Below, one piece after another: positions 1-7,997 of a DNA stretch of 64,000 nt (within the stretch, counting starts at the first letter, position 1; each line of letters begins with the position of its first letter). Below the pieces are notes generated by a model. The model ran no database searches. It had not been told where the DNA came from and saw only the letters and a program-made list of their open reading frames with translations. A program made the translations under genes and the position numbers. The stretch lies in assembly GCA_963664365.1 (NCBI GenBank), contig OY761144.1:3038001-3102000 (forward strand), written 5' to 3'. This stretch comes from VXRN01 sp963664365. Lineage in GTDB: Bacteria; Chloroflexota; Dehalococcoidia; Lucifugimonadales; UBA1123.

Positions 1-369
1 AAAGAGAACGGCGGCAGCATCGTCACGATGACGTTCCAGGCGTCCGGGCGCGTGTTCCCCGGATACAACGTGATGGGCACCGCGAAGGCCGCGCTTGAGA
101 ACGAGGTGAGGCAGCTTGCCTGGGACCTCGGGCGTGACAACATCCGCATCAACGCGATAAGCGCCGGGCCTGTCGATACGCTTTCGTCGCGCGTGATCAG
201 CGGATACCGCGACATGAAGCGCGCCCACGCCGACCGCTCTCCGATGGGGCGGAATATAACGCACGACGAGGTCGCCAGCGCCGCCCTGTTCCTGTGCAGC
301 GATATGTCGTCCGGCATCACCGGAGAGGCGCTGCACGTCGATACCGGCTACAACATCATGGGCATTTGA
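1..369 (+). CDS. fabI: Enoyl-ACP reductase FabI, 3' part
   Basis: The reading frame is open from base 1, so this is the C-terminal 122 residues of a gene that begins outside the window. FabI is an NADH-dependent enoyl-[acyl-carrier-protein] reductase that completes each cycle of fatty acid elongation in the cytoplasm. The fragment has the FabI active-site pattern YNVMGTAKA (Tyr and Lys six residues apart), followed by the conserved NAISAGP and, near the end, LCSD and SSGITGE before HVDTGYN. These match FabI more closely than ordinary SDR dehydrogenases, which have YxxxK. It converges on the MFS gene with 28 bases between stops. Another divergent SDR of the FabI type is the only reasonable alternative. 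Confidence 0.88.
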   Translation, partial: KENGGSIVTMTFQASGRVFPGYNVMGTAKAALENEVRQLAWDLGRDNIRINAISAGPVDTLSSRVISGYRDMKRAHADRSPMGRNITHDEVASAALFLCSDMSSGITGEALHVDTGYNIMGI

Positions 370-397
370 GGAAGTAGAGGCGCCTAAAGCCGACAGC

Positions 398-1699
398 CTA
401 AGTCCTCTGAACCGCCGGTACTGGGGAGTCCACTTGGACCCGTTCGCTCGGCTGGGCAATCGGGCCGCGGATCTCGGCCATGAGCCAGCCAACCGCGCCG
501 ACGGTTATTAGGCCGACGGTCGCGAAGATGGTGACCGCGGTGGCGGGAGTCGTTGCCTCGGCGACGGCGCCAACCATCAGGGCACCGATAGGGCCGGCCC
601 CAATGGCGAGCGAGATTACTCCGAGCGTTCGGCCCCGCATCTCCTCCCTTGCCGCGATCACAACTATGGTGGACTGCATCGTGCCGAAACCGGCGGTTCC
701 GAGTCCGAGCAGTACCAGCACCGGCAGAGACACGGCGAACCATCTGGATGCCGCGAATAAGATCAACATCGTCAGCGCGATCAGCGATCCGACGAGATAG
801 ACCCGTCCGTGATGCCTGATCCGGCGCGCGGACGCGATGAACGCCGACCCGATGATTGCGCCCAACCCGTCGGCCCCCATCAGTATGCCAATGAGTCCAG
901 GCCCGACACCGATAGTATCTCGCGCTATCACCGGGACCATCTGCATGTAAGGGAACATCAGCAGGTTCATGAGCACGGTTATGATGACGGTCGCCAGGAT
1001 GATGCGGTCGGTTCTGACGTAGGCGAAGCCGTCCATTAGGTTTCTGCTGAAGCTCACCGAGCCGGACACCGGTGTCCGCGCCGGCAGCTTCAATGGCGTG
1101 AGGAAGGCGATTGACAGCGCGTAGAGCGCGATCATGGCGTAGTACCCGCCGGTCACGCCGACAGCGGCGATGAATCCGCCGGCCAGGGCCGGGCCTGCCA
1201 TCCTGCTCGCGTGCATACCCATCGAGTCCAGGGCCATTGCGTTCGTCACTCTCGCCCTGCCGATGAGGTCGAGGACCATGGACCGTCTCGAGGGCATATC
1301 AAAGGCCCATCCGAGTCCGCTGGCGAATACGACCAGGTAGGTGTGCCAGTACTGAACTGTTCCGGAGAGCAGCAGAGTCACCATCACGACTCCGGCGGCC
1401 AGGTTGAGGATCTGCATCGCAATCAGGAGTCGACGACGGTCCACTCGGTCGACCAACACTCCACCGACCGCGCCGAACAGCAGCAGCGGGGCCATCCCGA
1501 AGAATCCGACCAGCGCCACCCTGAACGGTGAACCTGTGATGTCCAACACGAGCCAGATCAGCAGGGTCATCTGCATCCAGCGGCAAATGTACGAGAAGAA
1601 ATTCGCGGGCCAAAGCAACCTGAAACCGCGGTTGCGGAATGCCTCGAACGTCGTCGGAAGCCGGGCGTGGCGTGGCGTGAAGCGTGAAGTAACAGCCAT
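398..1699 (-). CDS. MFS exporter (EntS/MFS_3-like)
   Basis: A 433-residue multi-pass membrane protein. The N-terminal half has the MFS loop motif as GGVLVDRVDRRRLL after TM2, and about twelve hydrophobic segments can be counted. The opening (FRNRGFRLLWPANFFSY) and overall length fit the enterobactin-exporter/macrolide-efflux-like group of proton-driven exporters. The substrate cannot be read from sequence. The gene stands alone, convergent with fabI. A TAGAAT hexamer lies 16 bases upstream of the ATG on the minus strand, but no convincing -35 element goes with it. Function as an exporter is family inference. Confidence 0.82.
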   Translation of the reverse strand: MAVTSRFTPRHARLPTTFEAFRNRGFRLLWPANFFSYICRWMQMTLLIWLVLDITGSPFRVALVGFFGMAPLLLFGAVGGVLVDRVDRRRLLIAMQILNLAAGVVMVTLLLSGTVQYWHTYLVVFASGLGWAFDMPSRRSMVLDLIGRARVTNAMALDSMGMHASRMAGPALAGGFIAAVGVTGGYYAMIALYALSIAFLTPLKLPARTPVSGSVSFSRNLMDGFAYVRTDRIILATVIITVLMNLLMFPYMQMVPVIARDTIGVGPGLIGILMGADGLGAIIGSAFIASARRIRHHGRVYLVGSLIALTMLILFAASRWFAVSLPVLVLLGLGTAGFGTMQSTIVVIAAREEMRGRTLGVISLAIGAGPIGALMVGAVAEATTPATAVTIFATVGLITVGAVGWLMAEIRGPIAQPSERVQVDSPVPAVQRT

Positions 1700-1956
1700 G
1701 AATCACCAATCACTAATTCTAGCGCGCCAGTGGCGTCCAGGAAAGGGTGGGAGGGGTCCCAATTCCGCCACCAAGCGATTGTATTGCGGCGTCGACGGGT
1801 GCGGGCGCAATACGATGCGCTCCTACGGATGTCCGGGTATTAGGTGGTAGCTTTCGGTCAGGGGACAGAATCGTACGGGATGTTCGTGGTTGATATGGCT
1901 TGTATCAAGTTAGTTGAAGTGAACGGTTTCTGCGCTGGAAAAGTTTTTTGAAATGC

Positions 1957-2027
1957 CTGCCGCAGCTGCCGCACCTGCCGCGGTCAAAGCTAAGGGAGAA
2001 GGCGTTCAGCTTTGAGATCTGCGGCAG
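1957..2027. repeat. Nested inverted repeats, possible structured RNA or protein-binding site
   Basis: An outer pair CTGCCGCAG (1957-1965) and CTGCGGCAG (2019-2027) encloses a perfect inner pair TCAAAGCT (1984-1991) and AGCTTTGA (2008-2015) with a 16-base loop. The segment just before it has a T-run. It is far from any gene start, so neither strand nor function can be assigned. Confidence 0.4.
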
Positions 2028-2329
2028 TTTGGCGATGTTAAACCTACCGCGCATCTGCCGCACCTGCCGCATCTGCCCCCGTCGGGACCGCTCTAGGGAA
2101 TGAACCGGTTGCACCATCAGGACATTTCCTGGCGCTCGCCACTGTCTGACTCATGTTGAGTGTGCTATCGATTCGAGAACTCATGTAAGAATGTAATAGT
2201 GCACCCATGTTCTTGTCAAGGGGTGATATGAGCGGGAGACTGTCCCGAACCCCGAAATTGGGCCGCAATCCACAGGGGCGGAGCAGCCGGGCGCATCTGG
2301 TTCATCACATAGATCACGCCAATCACACC

Positions 2330-2352
2330 TCACACAGTAAATCCTTGTGTGA
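2330..2352. promoter_or_regulatory. Inverted repeat TCACACA-N9-TGTGTGA, possible operator
   Basis: A 7-bp perfect inverted repeat about 75 bases upstream of the promoter of the binding-protein gene. A second inverted repeat, ATATCAC (2382-2388) and GTGATAT (2422-2428), brackets the promoter and overlaps its -10 box. GTGA-type half sites are common in regulator operators, but no regulator gene is adjacent, so this is only a candidate. Confidence 0.35.
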
Positions 2353-2403
2353 TTTAGTGCTTTATATTCGTATTATTGCCCATATCACTTGATATCGCAA
2401 CAC

Positions 2404-2431
2404 TTGACGGGGGGGGAATTTGTGATATAAA
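2404..2431 (+). promoter_or_regulatory. Sigma-70-type promoter for the first ABC importer operon
   Basis: TTGACG (2404-2409), a 16-base spacer containing a G-tract, and TATAAA (2426-2431). Transcription would start near 2438 and give a leader of about 110 bases. The leader contains two related GTGGGCG(C/T)CCAG stretches and ends with the strong AAGGAGG site before the ATG at 2552. Confidence 0.6.
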
Positions 2432-2551
2432 GCCCACATCCCGTAATGGGGGCGGCTCCGCAACGGTGCGGACCGGTTCGACTAGGGTGCCTCGTGTGGG
2501 CGCCCAGGATGTAGGGGCGTCCCTTGTGGGCGTCCAGAAGGAGGCATCGAC

Positions 2552-4765
2552 ATGCTTACATCTAATTCAATGCGTTGGCTGGTCGTAGTTGCAGGAGCCA
2601 TAATGCTGTTGGCGGTCGCCGCGGCATGCAGTTCAGAAACAATCGAGGTCCCCGGCGAGACCGTGGTAGTCGAGAAAGTTGTGACTGAGACCGTTGAGGT
2701 GCCCGGCGAGACCGTCGTCAAAGAGGTCGTCAAAGAAGTTCAGGTGCCGGGCGAGACCGTCGTGGTCGAAAAAGTGGTAACTGAGACCGTCGAGGTTCCG
2801 GGCGAGACCGTCGTGGTCGAGAAAGAGGTCGTCAAGACCGTCGAGGTCCCCGGCGAGACAGTCACCGTAGAGGTGGTCAAAGAGGTAATGGTCCCCGGCG
2901 AGACAGTGGTAGTTGAAAAAGAGGTCGTCAAGACCGTCGAGGTACCGGGCGAGACCGTCACCGTAGAGGTGGTCAAAGAGGTACAGGTTCCCGGTGAGAC
3001 TGTGGTGGTCGAGAAAGAGGTCGTGAAGGTGGTCGAGGTCGCGGGACCAGAACGAGTCGTCGTGAAAGAGGTGCGGCCGGGGTATGTGTTCGACCGCGCC
3101 ACCGGCATGACGTGGACCGCGCCACAGTATGGCGGGACACTCACGTGGGCCGTTAGGGTCTTTCCTCCGGGTATTGACCCCTGGTGGAATCTTGGCTGGG
3201 CGCAGCACATCATCAGTGGCGTTAATGAGAAGCTAACCCGCCCCGACTGGGGACTATCCAGGGAAATGCACGTTGACCTATACAGCATTGTGACCCCAGA
3301 GATGGCTAGAGGGGCTCTGGCTGAAAGCTGGTCAATGCCCGACGACACAACGTTCATCTGGAACATCCGCCAGGGCGTTAACTGGGACAATAAGGCGCCG
3401 GTGAACGGTCGGGAGTTCGATGCCTATGACGTCGAATGGAACTATCACCGCTTTTTGGGTCTGGGCGATTTCACAGAAGACGGACCTAGCGCCGGTAAGG
3501 GTGGTATAGGTATGGGTCTAGAGATCGAATCGGTAACGGCCACCGACAAATGGACGGTTGAGATTAAGCTGCCGAGGCCTCAGCTCAATGCGCTGGGGAA
3601 TATGGTCAACGACTACTGGATAGCGCTCCCTCGCGAGGTAATCGAGAAATGGGGAGACGCTAAGGACTGGAGGAACGTGGTCGGCACCGGGCCCTTGAGA
3701 CTGACTGATTTCGTGGAGGGCAGCTCGGTAACCTGGGAGAAGAATCCTAACTACTGGGGCTACGACGAAAAATTCCCGGAGAACCGCCTACCCTATATTG
3801 ACGAGTACAGGTCCCTGCTGATGCCAGACACGTCAACACGTCTGGCGGCACTGCGCACGGGTAAGATTGATATGCTGAGTAACGCCGGCGACTCTCCTTT
3901 AACCAATCTCGACAATGTAGATAGCCTCCAGAAGACCAACCCTGAAATCGAGCTGTCGCGCATTTATCTCTGGATTGACGGCGCTTTCGGTTTTAACCAG
4001 TCTTTGCCGCTCATGCAGGACGTCAATGTGCGCAAGGCACTACAGATGTCAGTGGACCGCGAGACAATTTCCGCTACCTTCTTTAAGCGTTGGGGAGTTC
4101 CAGCACCTTATGGGTTAGTAAGTCAAGATTCTAAAGGGTGGGCCTGGCCATATGAAGACTGGCCCGAAGACGTCAAGATGGGGTATATGTATGACCCGGC
4201 AGGGGCAGAAGCTTTGCTTGATGCGGCTGGGCTTACACGCGGCGCCGACGGGTATAGATTCAAGGTCAAGATTGCCCAACACTCCAGGTACGATCCGACC
4301 TATACAGAACTCCTCATGGGGTACTTCGAAGCCATTGGCGTTAAAAGCGAGCTTGTTGTGCAGACTACCGCTGAGCAAACAGCTCTCGGCAGGGCGGACA
4401 CGCACGAGTGGCACATATATAATATGGATTATGGGGTTTTGGCCCCCTCCACATATATATATAGAATAACACGATTTGGTGATTTTGACAACGCCAAAGC
4501 GAAGGACCCGCGAATGGACGCCCTGGTTGCCGCCATGCAAACTGCTACCACCGTGGAGGAGTGGAAGAGCTATCATCGACAGGCCGATGAGATCACTGTA
4601 AGGGAGCACTGGGGCCTAGTTAAATCCAACTCCCCTAAGTTTAGCGCGACCCAGCCGTGGGTCGAGGGTTTTTTCGGTGAATTAGGTATGGGATGGGGTG
4701 GACGTAATACCTTGTTTGCCCGCCTCTGGATTGATAGTGAGCTGAAGGAAGCAATGGGTCGTTAG
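2552..4765 (+). CDS. ABC importer solute-binding lipoprotein, family 5, with repeat stalk
   Basis: A 737-residue extracytoplasmic binding protein of the peptide/nickel/opine family (SBP_bac_5). Residues 1-27 are a lipoprotein signal with lipobox ending AVAAAC, so the mature protein should be anchored by a lipidated Cys. Residues about 30-170 are a low-complexity array with eight VPGETV units, described separately. The ligand-binding domain starts near residue 190 (GGTLTWAV) and has family landmarks such as VGTGPLRL, NPNYWG and DVNVRKAL. AAGGAGG at 2538-2544 fixes the start. Two permeases follow after a 500-base gap containing a hairpin. The ligand is unknown: such proteins bind peptides, sugars, opines or other solutes. 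Confidence 0.9.
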   Translation: MLTSNSMRWLVVVAGAIMLLAVAAACSSETIEVPGETVVVEKVVTETVEVPGETVVKEVVKEVQVPGETVVVEKVVTETVEVPGETVVVEKEVVKTVEVPGETVTVEVVKEVMVPGETVVVEKEVVKTVEVPGETVTVEVVKEVQVPGETVVVEKEVVKVVEVAGPERVVVKEVRPGYVFDRATGMTWTAPQYGGTLTWAVRVFPPGIDPWWNLGWAQHIISGVNEKLTRPDWGLSREMHVDLYSIVTPEMARGALAESWSMPDDTTFIWNIRQGVNWDNKAPVNGREFDAYDVEWNYHRFLGLGDFTEDGPSAGKGGIGMGLEIESVTATDKWTVEIKLPRPQLNALGNMVNDYWIALPREVIEKWGDAKDWRNVVGTGPLRLTDFVEGSSVTWEKNPNYWGYDEKFPENRLPYIDEYRSLLMPDTSTRLAALRTGKIDMLSNAGDSPLTNLDNVDSLQKTNPEIELSRIYLWIDGAFGFNQSLPLMQDVNVRKALQMSVDRETISATFFKRWGVPAPYGLVSQDSKGWAWPYEDWPEDVKMGYMYDPAGAEALLDAAGLTRGADGYRFKVKIAQHSRYDPTYTELLMGYFEAIGVKSELVVQTTAEQTALGRADTHEWHIYNMDYGVLAPSTYIYRITRFGDFDNAKAKDPRMDALVAAMQTATTVEEWKSYHRQADEITVREHWGLVKSNSPKFSATQPWVEGFFGELGMGWGGRNTLFARLWIDSELKEAMGR
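2648..3085 (+). repeat. Coding tandem repeat array of the binding-protein stalk
   Basis: Eight consecutive units of 15-17 residues, each starting VPGETV and continuing with V/E/K-rich residues such as VVEKEVVKTVE or TVEVVKEV. The units are alike at DNA level too (cccggcgagac is recurrent), so the array could change length by slippage or recombination. The alternating Val with Glu/Lys suggests beta structure or a rigid stalk holding the binding domain away from the membrane. That role is inference. Confidence 0.8.
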
Positions 4766-4800
4766 GGGTTTCACCCGTTGTGGCTGACCTCACGGGAAAA

Positions 4801-4834
4801 AGGGAGCCGGGAGGCTCAAGCCTCCCGGCTCCCT
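4801..4834. terminator. Perfect 15-bp hairpin after the binding-protein gene
   Basis: AGGGAGCCGGGAGGC (4801-4815), loop TCAA, then the exact complement (4820-4834), 35 bases after the stop of the binding-protein gene. On the plus strand no U-tract follows. On the minus strand a run of five T follows. It may act as an mRNA-stabilising or partial-termination element that lowers permease expression relative to the binding protein. Confidence 0.65.
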
Positions 4835-4865
4835 AACTTAACTTATCGAATAATGGGAGGAGTCC

Positions 4866-5220
4866 CTTCTTGCTGTCATTGCGAGGCTTGTCCTGAACCG
4901 AAGCTGTAAGTGCAGCGAAGAGGCAGTGAAGGAACTTGACGAATTCCCGATAGTCTACTGTCCCAGAAGTGCGCTTATCAAACAGAACGCCTTCGGCTGC
5001 CCTTCGACGGGCTCAGGGCGAACGGAGCGTTGGATTTTCCCGTTCACGGGGTGTCGGTTTTTCCCGTTCATGGGGTGTCGGATTCCCCCGTTCGTGGTGA
5101 GCCCTTCGACTTCGCTCAGGAGATCCCTGTCGAACCACAGGTCCCCTCCAGAACACGATGCGGTTTATGCAACGAACTTCCGAGTCGGGACAATAGAATC
5201 GGGGCTCGCAATGACAAAAG
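4866..5220. repeat. Dispersed-repeat-rich spacer between binding protein and permease genes
   Basis: No gene is seen here. The spacer is made of short repeat fragments: a TGTCATTGCGAGG element at 4874, CCCTTCGAC(G)GGCTCAGG at 5000, and three near-identical units containing CCCGTTC(A/G)(C/T)GG(G/T) at about 5038-5100. A second CCCTTCGAC..GCTCAGG element follows at 5102. These families differ from the CCCTCTCCC-type repeats elsewhere in the window. Confidence 0.6.
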
Positions 5221-5274
5221 ACGGTTGGCAATGTCGAAAGAAATAACGGGGGAAATCGCAATGAGGTGTATCAC

Positions 5275-6276
5275 ATGAGAGCCTATATGATCAGGCGGTT
5301 ATTGCTGATAATCCCCACCTTGTTTATATTGACCATCATAGTCTTTCTCGCGGTCCGCTTCATCCCCGGCGATTTAATAGACCTTATGGTGGGTGAGCTG
5401 GAAGGATGGTATGCCATCGATATAGACCGCGAAGCTCTTGAGCGTATGCTGGGATTAGACGTGCCTGTGCACGTGCAGTATGGACGCTGGATAGGAGTGT
5501 TGCCGACCCCTGACCCGTTTAGCATGGAGTCGCGCTTCAACGGTCTCCTCCAGGGCACCCTTGGCGAATCACTGATCGGCGGTTGGTCGATAGAGGAGAG
5601 GATATTAGGTAGACTGCCGGTAACCTTTGAGCTTGGTTTCCTGGCAATCGTAATCGGGCTAGTGATAGCCCTGCCAGTCGGCATCTACTCGGCGATTCGC
5701 CAGGATACGGCGACCGACTACGTGGGGCGCACCGCCGCCATCGTCGGCATGGCAACGCCTAACTTCTGGCTGGCAATTATGGTCATGCTCTACCCGGCAA
5801 TCTGGTGGGGCTGGTCGCCATCGGTAGAGTATATCCCTCTTGTCGAAGACCCGCTGGGGAATCTCGGGATGTTCATCATTCCCAGCCTGATTCTGGGGAC
5901 GGCCTCGGCTGCAGGCACGATGCGGTTGACGCGCACCATGATGCTGGAGGTGCTCAGGCAAGACTATATCAGGACGGCCTGGTCCAAGGGTCTCAATGAG
6001 AGGGTAGTTATTATGAGGCACGCCATCAAGAATGCCCTCATCCCGATAGTTACTCTGATAGGCATGCAGTTGCCTATGCTGGTAGGTGGCGCCGTTATCA
6101 TGGAGGAAATATTTGTTCTGCCGGGGATAGGTCGTTTATTTCTGGATGCACTCAATGACAGAGACTACCCGGTGATCCAAGGAGTAAACCTGTTTTTGTC
6201 CACCGTAGTTCTGCTTACCATTCTACTTACCGACATGATCTACCCTTACCTGGACCCCAGGGTGCGCTACACGTAG
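5275..6276 (+). CDS. ABC importer permease, DppB/OppB type
   Basis: A 333-residue inner-membrane permease of the peptide/nickel/opine importer family with about six membrane segments. The N-terminus (MIRRLLLIIPTLFILTIIVFL) is the usual first helix of DppB-like proteins, and the cytoplasmic coupling region reads KGLNERVVIMRHAIKNALIP, as in the family. I chose ATG 5275 because GAGGTG at 5263-5268 is well spaced. A GTG at 5266 in the same frame is possible. The next permease follows after 9 bases. Codon and base use are visibly more AT-rich than the genes to the right. No ATPase gene follows. Confidence 0.9.
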   Translation: MRAYMIRRLLLIIPTLFILTIIVFLAVRFIPGDLIDLMVGELEGWYAIDIDREALERMLGLDVPVHVQYGRWIGVLPTPDPFSMESRFNGLLQGTLGESLIGGWSIEERILGRLPVTFELGFLAIVIGLVIALPVGIYSAIRQDTATDYVGRTAAIVGMATPNFWLAIMVMLYPAIWWGWSPSVEYIPLVEDPLGNLGMFIIPSLILGTASAAGTMRLTRTMMLEVLRQDYIRTAWSKGLNERVVIMRHAIKNALIPIVTLIGMQLPMLVGGAVIMEEIFVLPGIGRLFLDALNDRDYPVIQGVNLFLSTVVLLTILLTDMIYPYLDPRVRYT

Positions 6277-6285
6277 AGGAGGCAT

Positions 6286-7188
6286 ATGAGCGACGCTGCA
6301 GGGATACCATCGACAGAAATTGCGCCAAGGAGACGTTCCCGGCTGGCTGCGTTCTTTATCAGGCTGGTCAAGGAGAAGCCACTGGGTGCTATCAGCGGGA
6401 TTATCATATTGATATCGATTTTCGTCGCTATCTTTGCCGATGCTCTGGCCCCTTATGGCTTTCTTGAACTACACCTGGAAGACAGACTGACTGGCCCATC
6501 AGCCAAGTATCTGCTGGGTACCGACGGGTTGGGGCGAGACTTATTGAGCCGCCTTATCTTCGGGGCTCGTGTTTCCATGCTTGTCGGTCTGACAGTGACC
6601 ACTATTAGTGTTGTGATCAGTAGCCTGATAGGCGGCGTTTCAGGATTCCTTGGTGGTAAATCGGACCTGGTTGTGCAGAGATTTGTCGATGCCTGGATTG
6701 CTTTCCCGGGACTGCTACTGTTGTTAACCATAATGTCCATAGTGGGGAAGGGTCTGCCGCAGATAATACTGGTCCTGGGGATATCAGGAGGCATCGGCGG
6801 CTCGAGAGTACTCCGAAGCGCCGTTATCGCCATCAAGGGGAGTGACTACTTTCTGGCGGCAGAGGCGGTTGGCAACACAAAATGGCGTTCATTCATCCGA
6901 CATGTCATGCCCAATGTGATGCCTGTCATAATCATTGCATTCAGCATCAGCATAGGCGGCGTAATCATGTCTTTGGCTTCTCTGGGCTTCCTCGGATACG
7001 GTCTGCCAGCCAACATTGCTGACTGGGGTGGTATGCTCAGCCGGGAAGGGCGCCGGTTCATGGAGCAAGCACCCTGGCTGGCTCTCTGGCCCGGTCTTGC
7101 CCTGACTATTACCGTTTACTGTCTCAACATGCTCGGCGACGCCATGAGAGACCTCCTCGACCCCAGGCTCAGGGGGGGCGAAGGGTAG
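6286..7188 (+). CDS. ABC importer permease, DppC/OppC type
   Basis: A 300-residue partner permease. It has the DppC landmark LGTDGLGRDLLSRLIFGARVS after the first membrane helix, and an EAA-type coupling loop AAEAVGNTKWRSFIRHVMPN. GAGGAGG seven bases ahead fixes the ATG. It ends the operon, only 11 bases from the convergent end of the Bat operon, with no terminator between them. With its neighbour it would form the membrane channel. The ATPases must come from elsewhere, for example the pair at 49777-51767. Confidence 0.9.
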   Translation: MSDAAGIPSTEIAPRRRSRLAAFFIRLVKEKPLGAISGIIILISIFVAIFADALAPYGFLELHLEDRLTGPSAKYLLGTDGLGRDLLSRLIFGARVSMLVGLTVTTISVVISSLIGGVSGFLGGKSDLVVQRFVDAWIAFPGLLLLLTIMSIVGKGLPQIILVLGISGGIGGSRVLRSAVIAIKGSDYFLAAEAVGNTKWRSFIRHVMPNVMPVIIIAFSISIGGVIMSLASLGFLGYGLPANIADWGGMLSREGRRFMEQAPWLALWPGLALTITVYCLNMLGDAMRDLLDPRLRGGEG

Positions 7189-7199
7189 GGGGAGCCGAT

Positions 7200-7997
7200 T
7201 CAGTCTCCGGGCGGCCAGACGCTTTCGGCGTCTTGGGCGGGTATCCAGCCTACGATTTCGGTTCTGGGGATGCCGATCTTGTGCCAGCCGCCGCGAGTGT
7301 GGAGCAGGTTTGTCTCGTTTCCGGCGCCGATGCTGAACTGGCCCGGATACTGGCGTCCGGGGCCTGCGCGGACTTCGGTGGACTCCGCGGTGACGACGGC
7401 GACCCGCTCCCAATGCGACTGCTGGACGTAGCCTCCGGCGGCAAGTGTGGCCGAGGTTATCAGTCCAATAGCCGCAATCACTCCCGCGCGGGCCAGCCGG
7501 ACTCCCCACCTGCCATGCCTGAGCCGTAGGTGGGCGTAGATTACGGCCGGGAGCGCAATCCAGAACGCCAGCGCCGCCATGACCGCCTGGTTGGTCGAAA
7601 CCCACGGAACGAACTCGGCGATCTGCGCGAGGGCCGGAATCGGTTCGCTTGAGTAGCCCTTGTCTTCGCGCTTCGACCGCGCCAGTTCCAGATTGGCGCG
7701 AATGTCGGCGTCGAACGGGGCGAGACGCTCTGCCCTGAGGTAGTTGAGCGCCGCCCTTCCGAAGTCGTCGGCGCGGTAGTAGGCGTTGGCGAGATTGTAG
7801 TAGAGCGTGGGGTCGTGGTAGCCCAGCCCCACCAGCCGCTCATAGCTCATAGCCGCTTCCTGAAAGCTGCCTTCCTCGTAGAGCATAGTCGCGGCGGCGA
7901 AGGCGTCTAGATCGAAGGGTTCATTCGCCGAGGCTTCCGACGGGAGAGAGAGAAGCGCCAGCGCAAGGACGATTGGCGCGGCTGCGATGCGCTTCAC
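7200..7997 (-). CDS. BatE-like TPR and SH3 protein, last gene of the Bat operon
   Basis: A 265-residue exported or membrane protein. A signal peptide (LALALLSLPSEASA) is followed by a TPR-like stretch at about residues 40-110 (YYNLANAYYRADDFGRAALNYLRAE). Two hydrophobic segments come next (about 130-195), then a C-terminal SH3-like domain with STEVRAGPGRQYP and GWHKIG. TPR plus SH3 next to BatD is the usual BatE layout. Its ATG overlaps the batD stop, suggesting translational coupling. In Bacteroides and other bacteria Bat proteins are linked to oxygen tolerance, but the mechanism is not settled. Confidence 0.8.
   Translation of the reverse strand: MKRIAAAPIVLALALLSLPSEASANEPFDLDAFAAATMLYEEGSFQEAAMSYERLVGLGYHDPTLYYNLANAYYRADDFGRAALNYLRAERLAPFDADIRANLELARSKREDKGYSSEPIPALAQIAEFVPWVSTNQAVMAALAFWIALPAVIYAHLRLRHGRWGVRLARAGVIAAIGLITSATLAAGGYVQQSHWERVAVVTAESTEVRAGPGRQYPGQFSIGAGNETNLLHTRGGWHKIGIPRTEIVGWIPAQDAESVWPPGD

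Larger units (their letters stand above)
1700..2403. other. Intergenic region with several inverted repeats, no gene seen
   Basis: About 850 bases separate the MFS gene from the binding-protein gene, and no convincing coding frame is found. It holds an imperfect inverted repeat at 1778-1788/1806-1816 (10 of 11 pairs, GTATTGCG core), the nested inverted repeats at 1957-2027, a direct repeat CTGCCGCACCTGCCGC at 1966-1981 and 2055-2070, and the operator-like inverted repeats near 2330-2430. Short open frames here have no Shine-Dalgarno sequence and no recognisable motif. Confidence 0.5.

Noticed and set aside
2648..3085. Regular DNA repeats that could look like a CRISPR array
   Set aside because: The units are contiguous, in frame and translate to VPGETV repeats. 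There are no unique spacers of fixed length.
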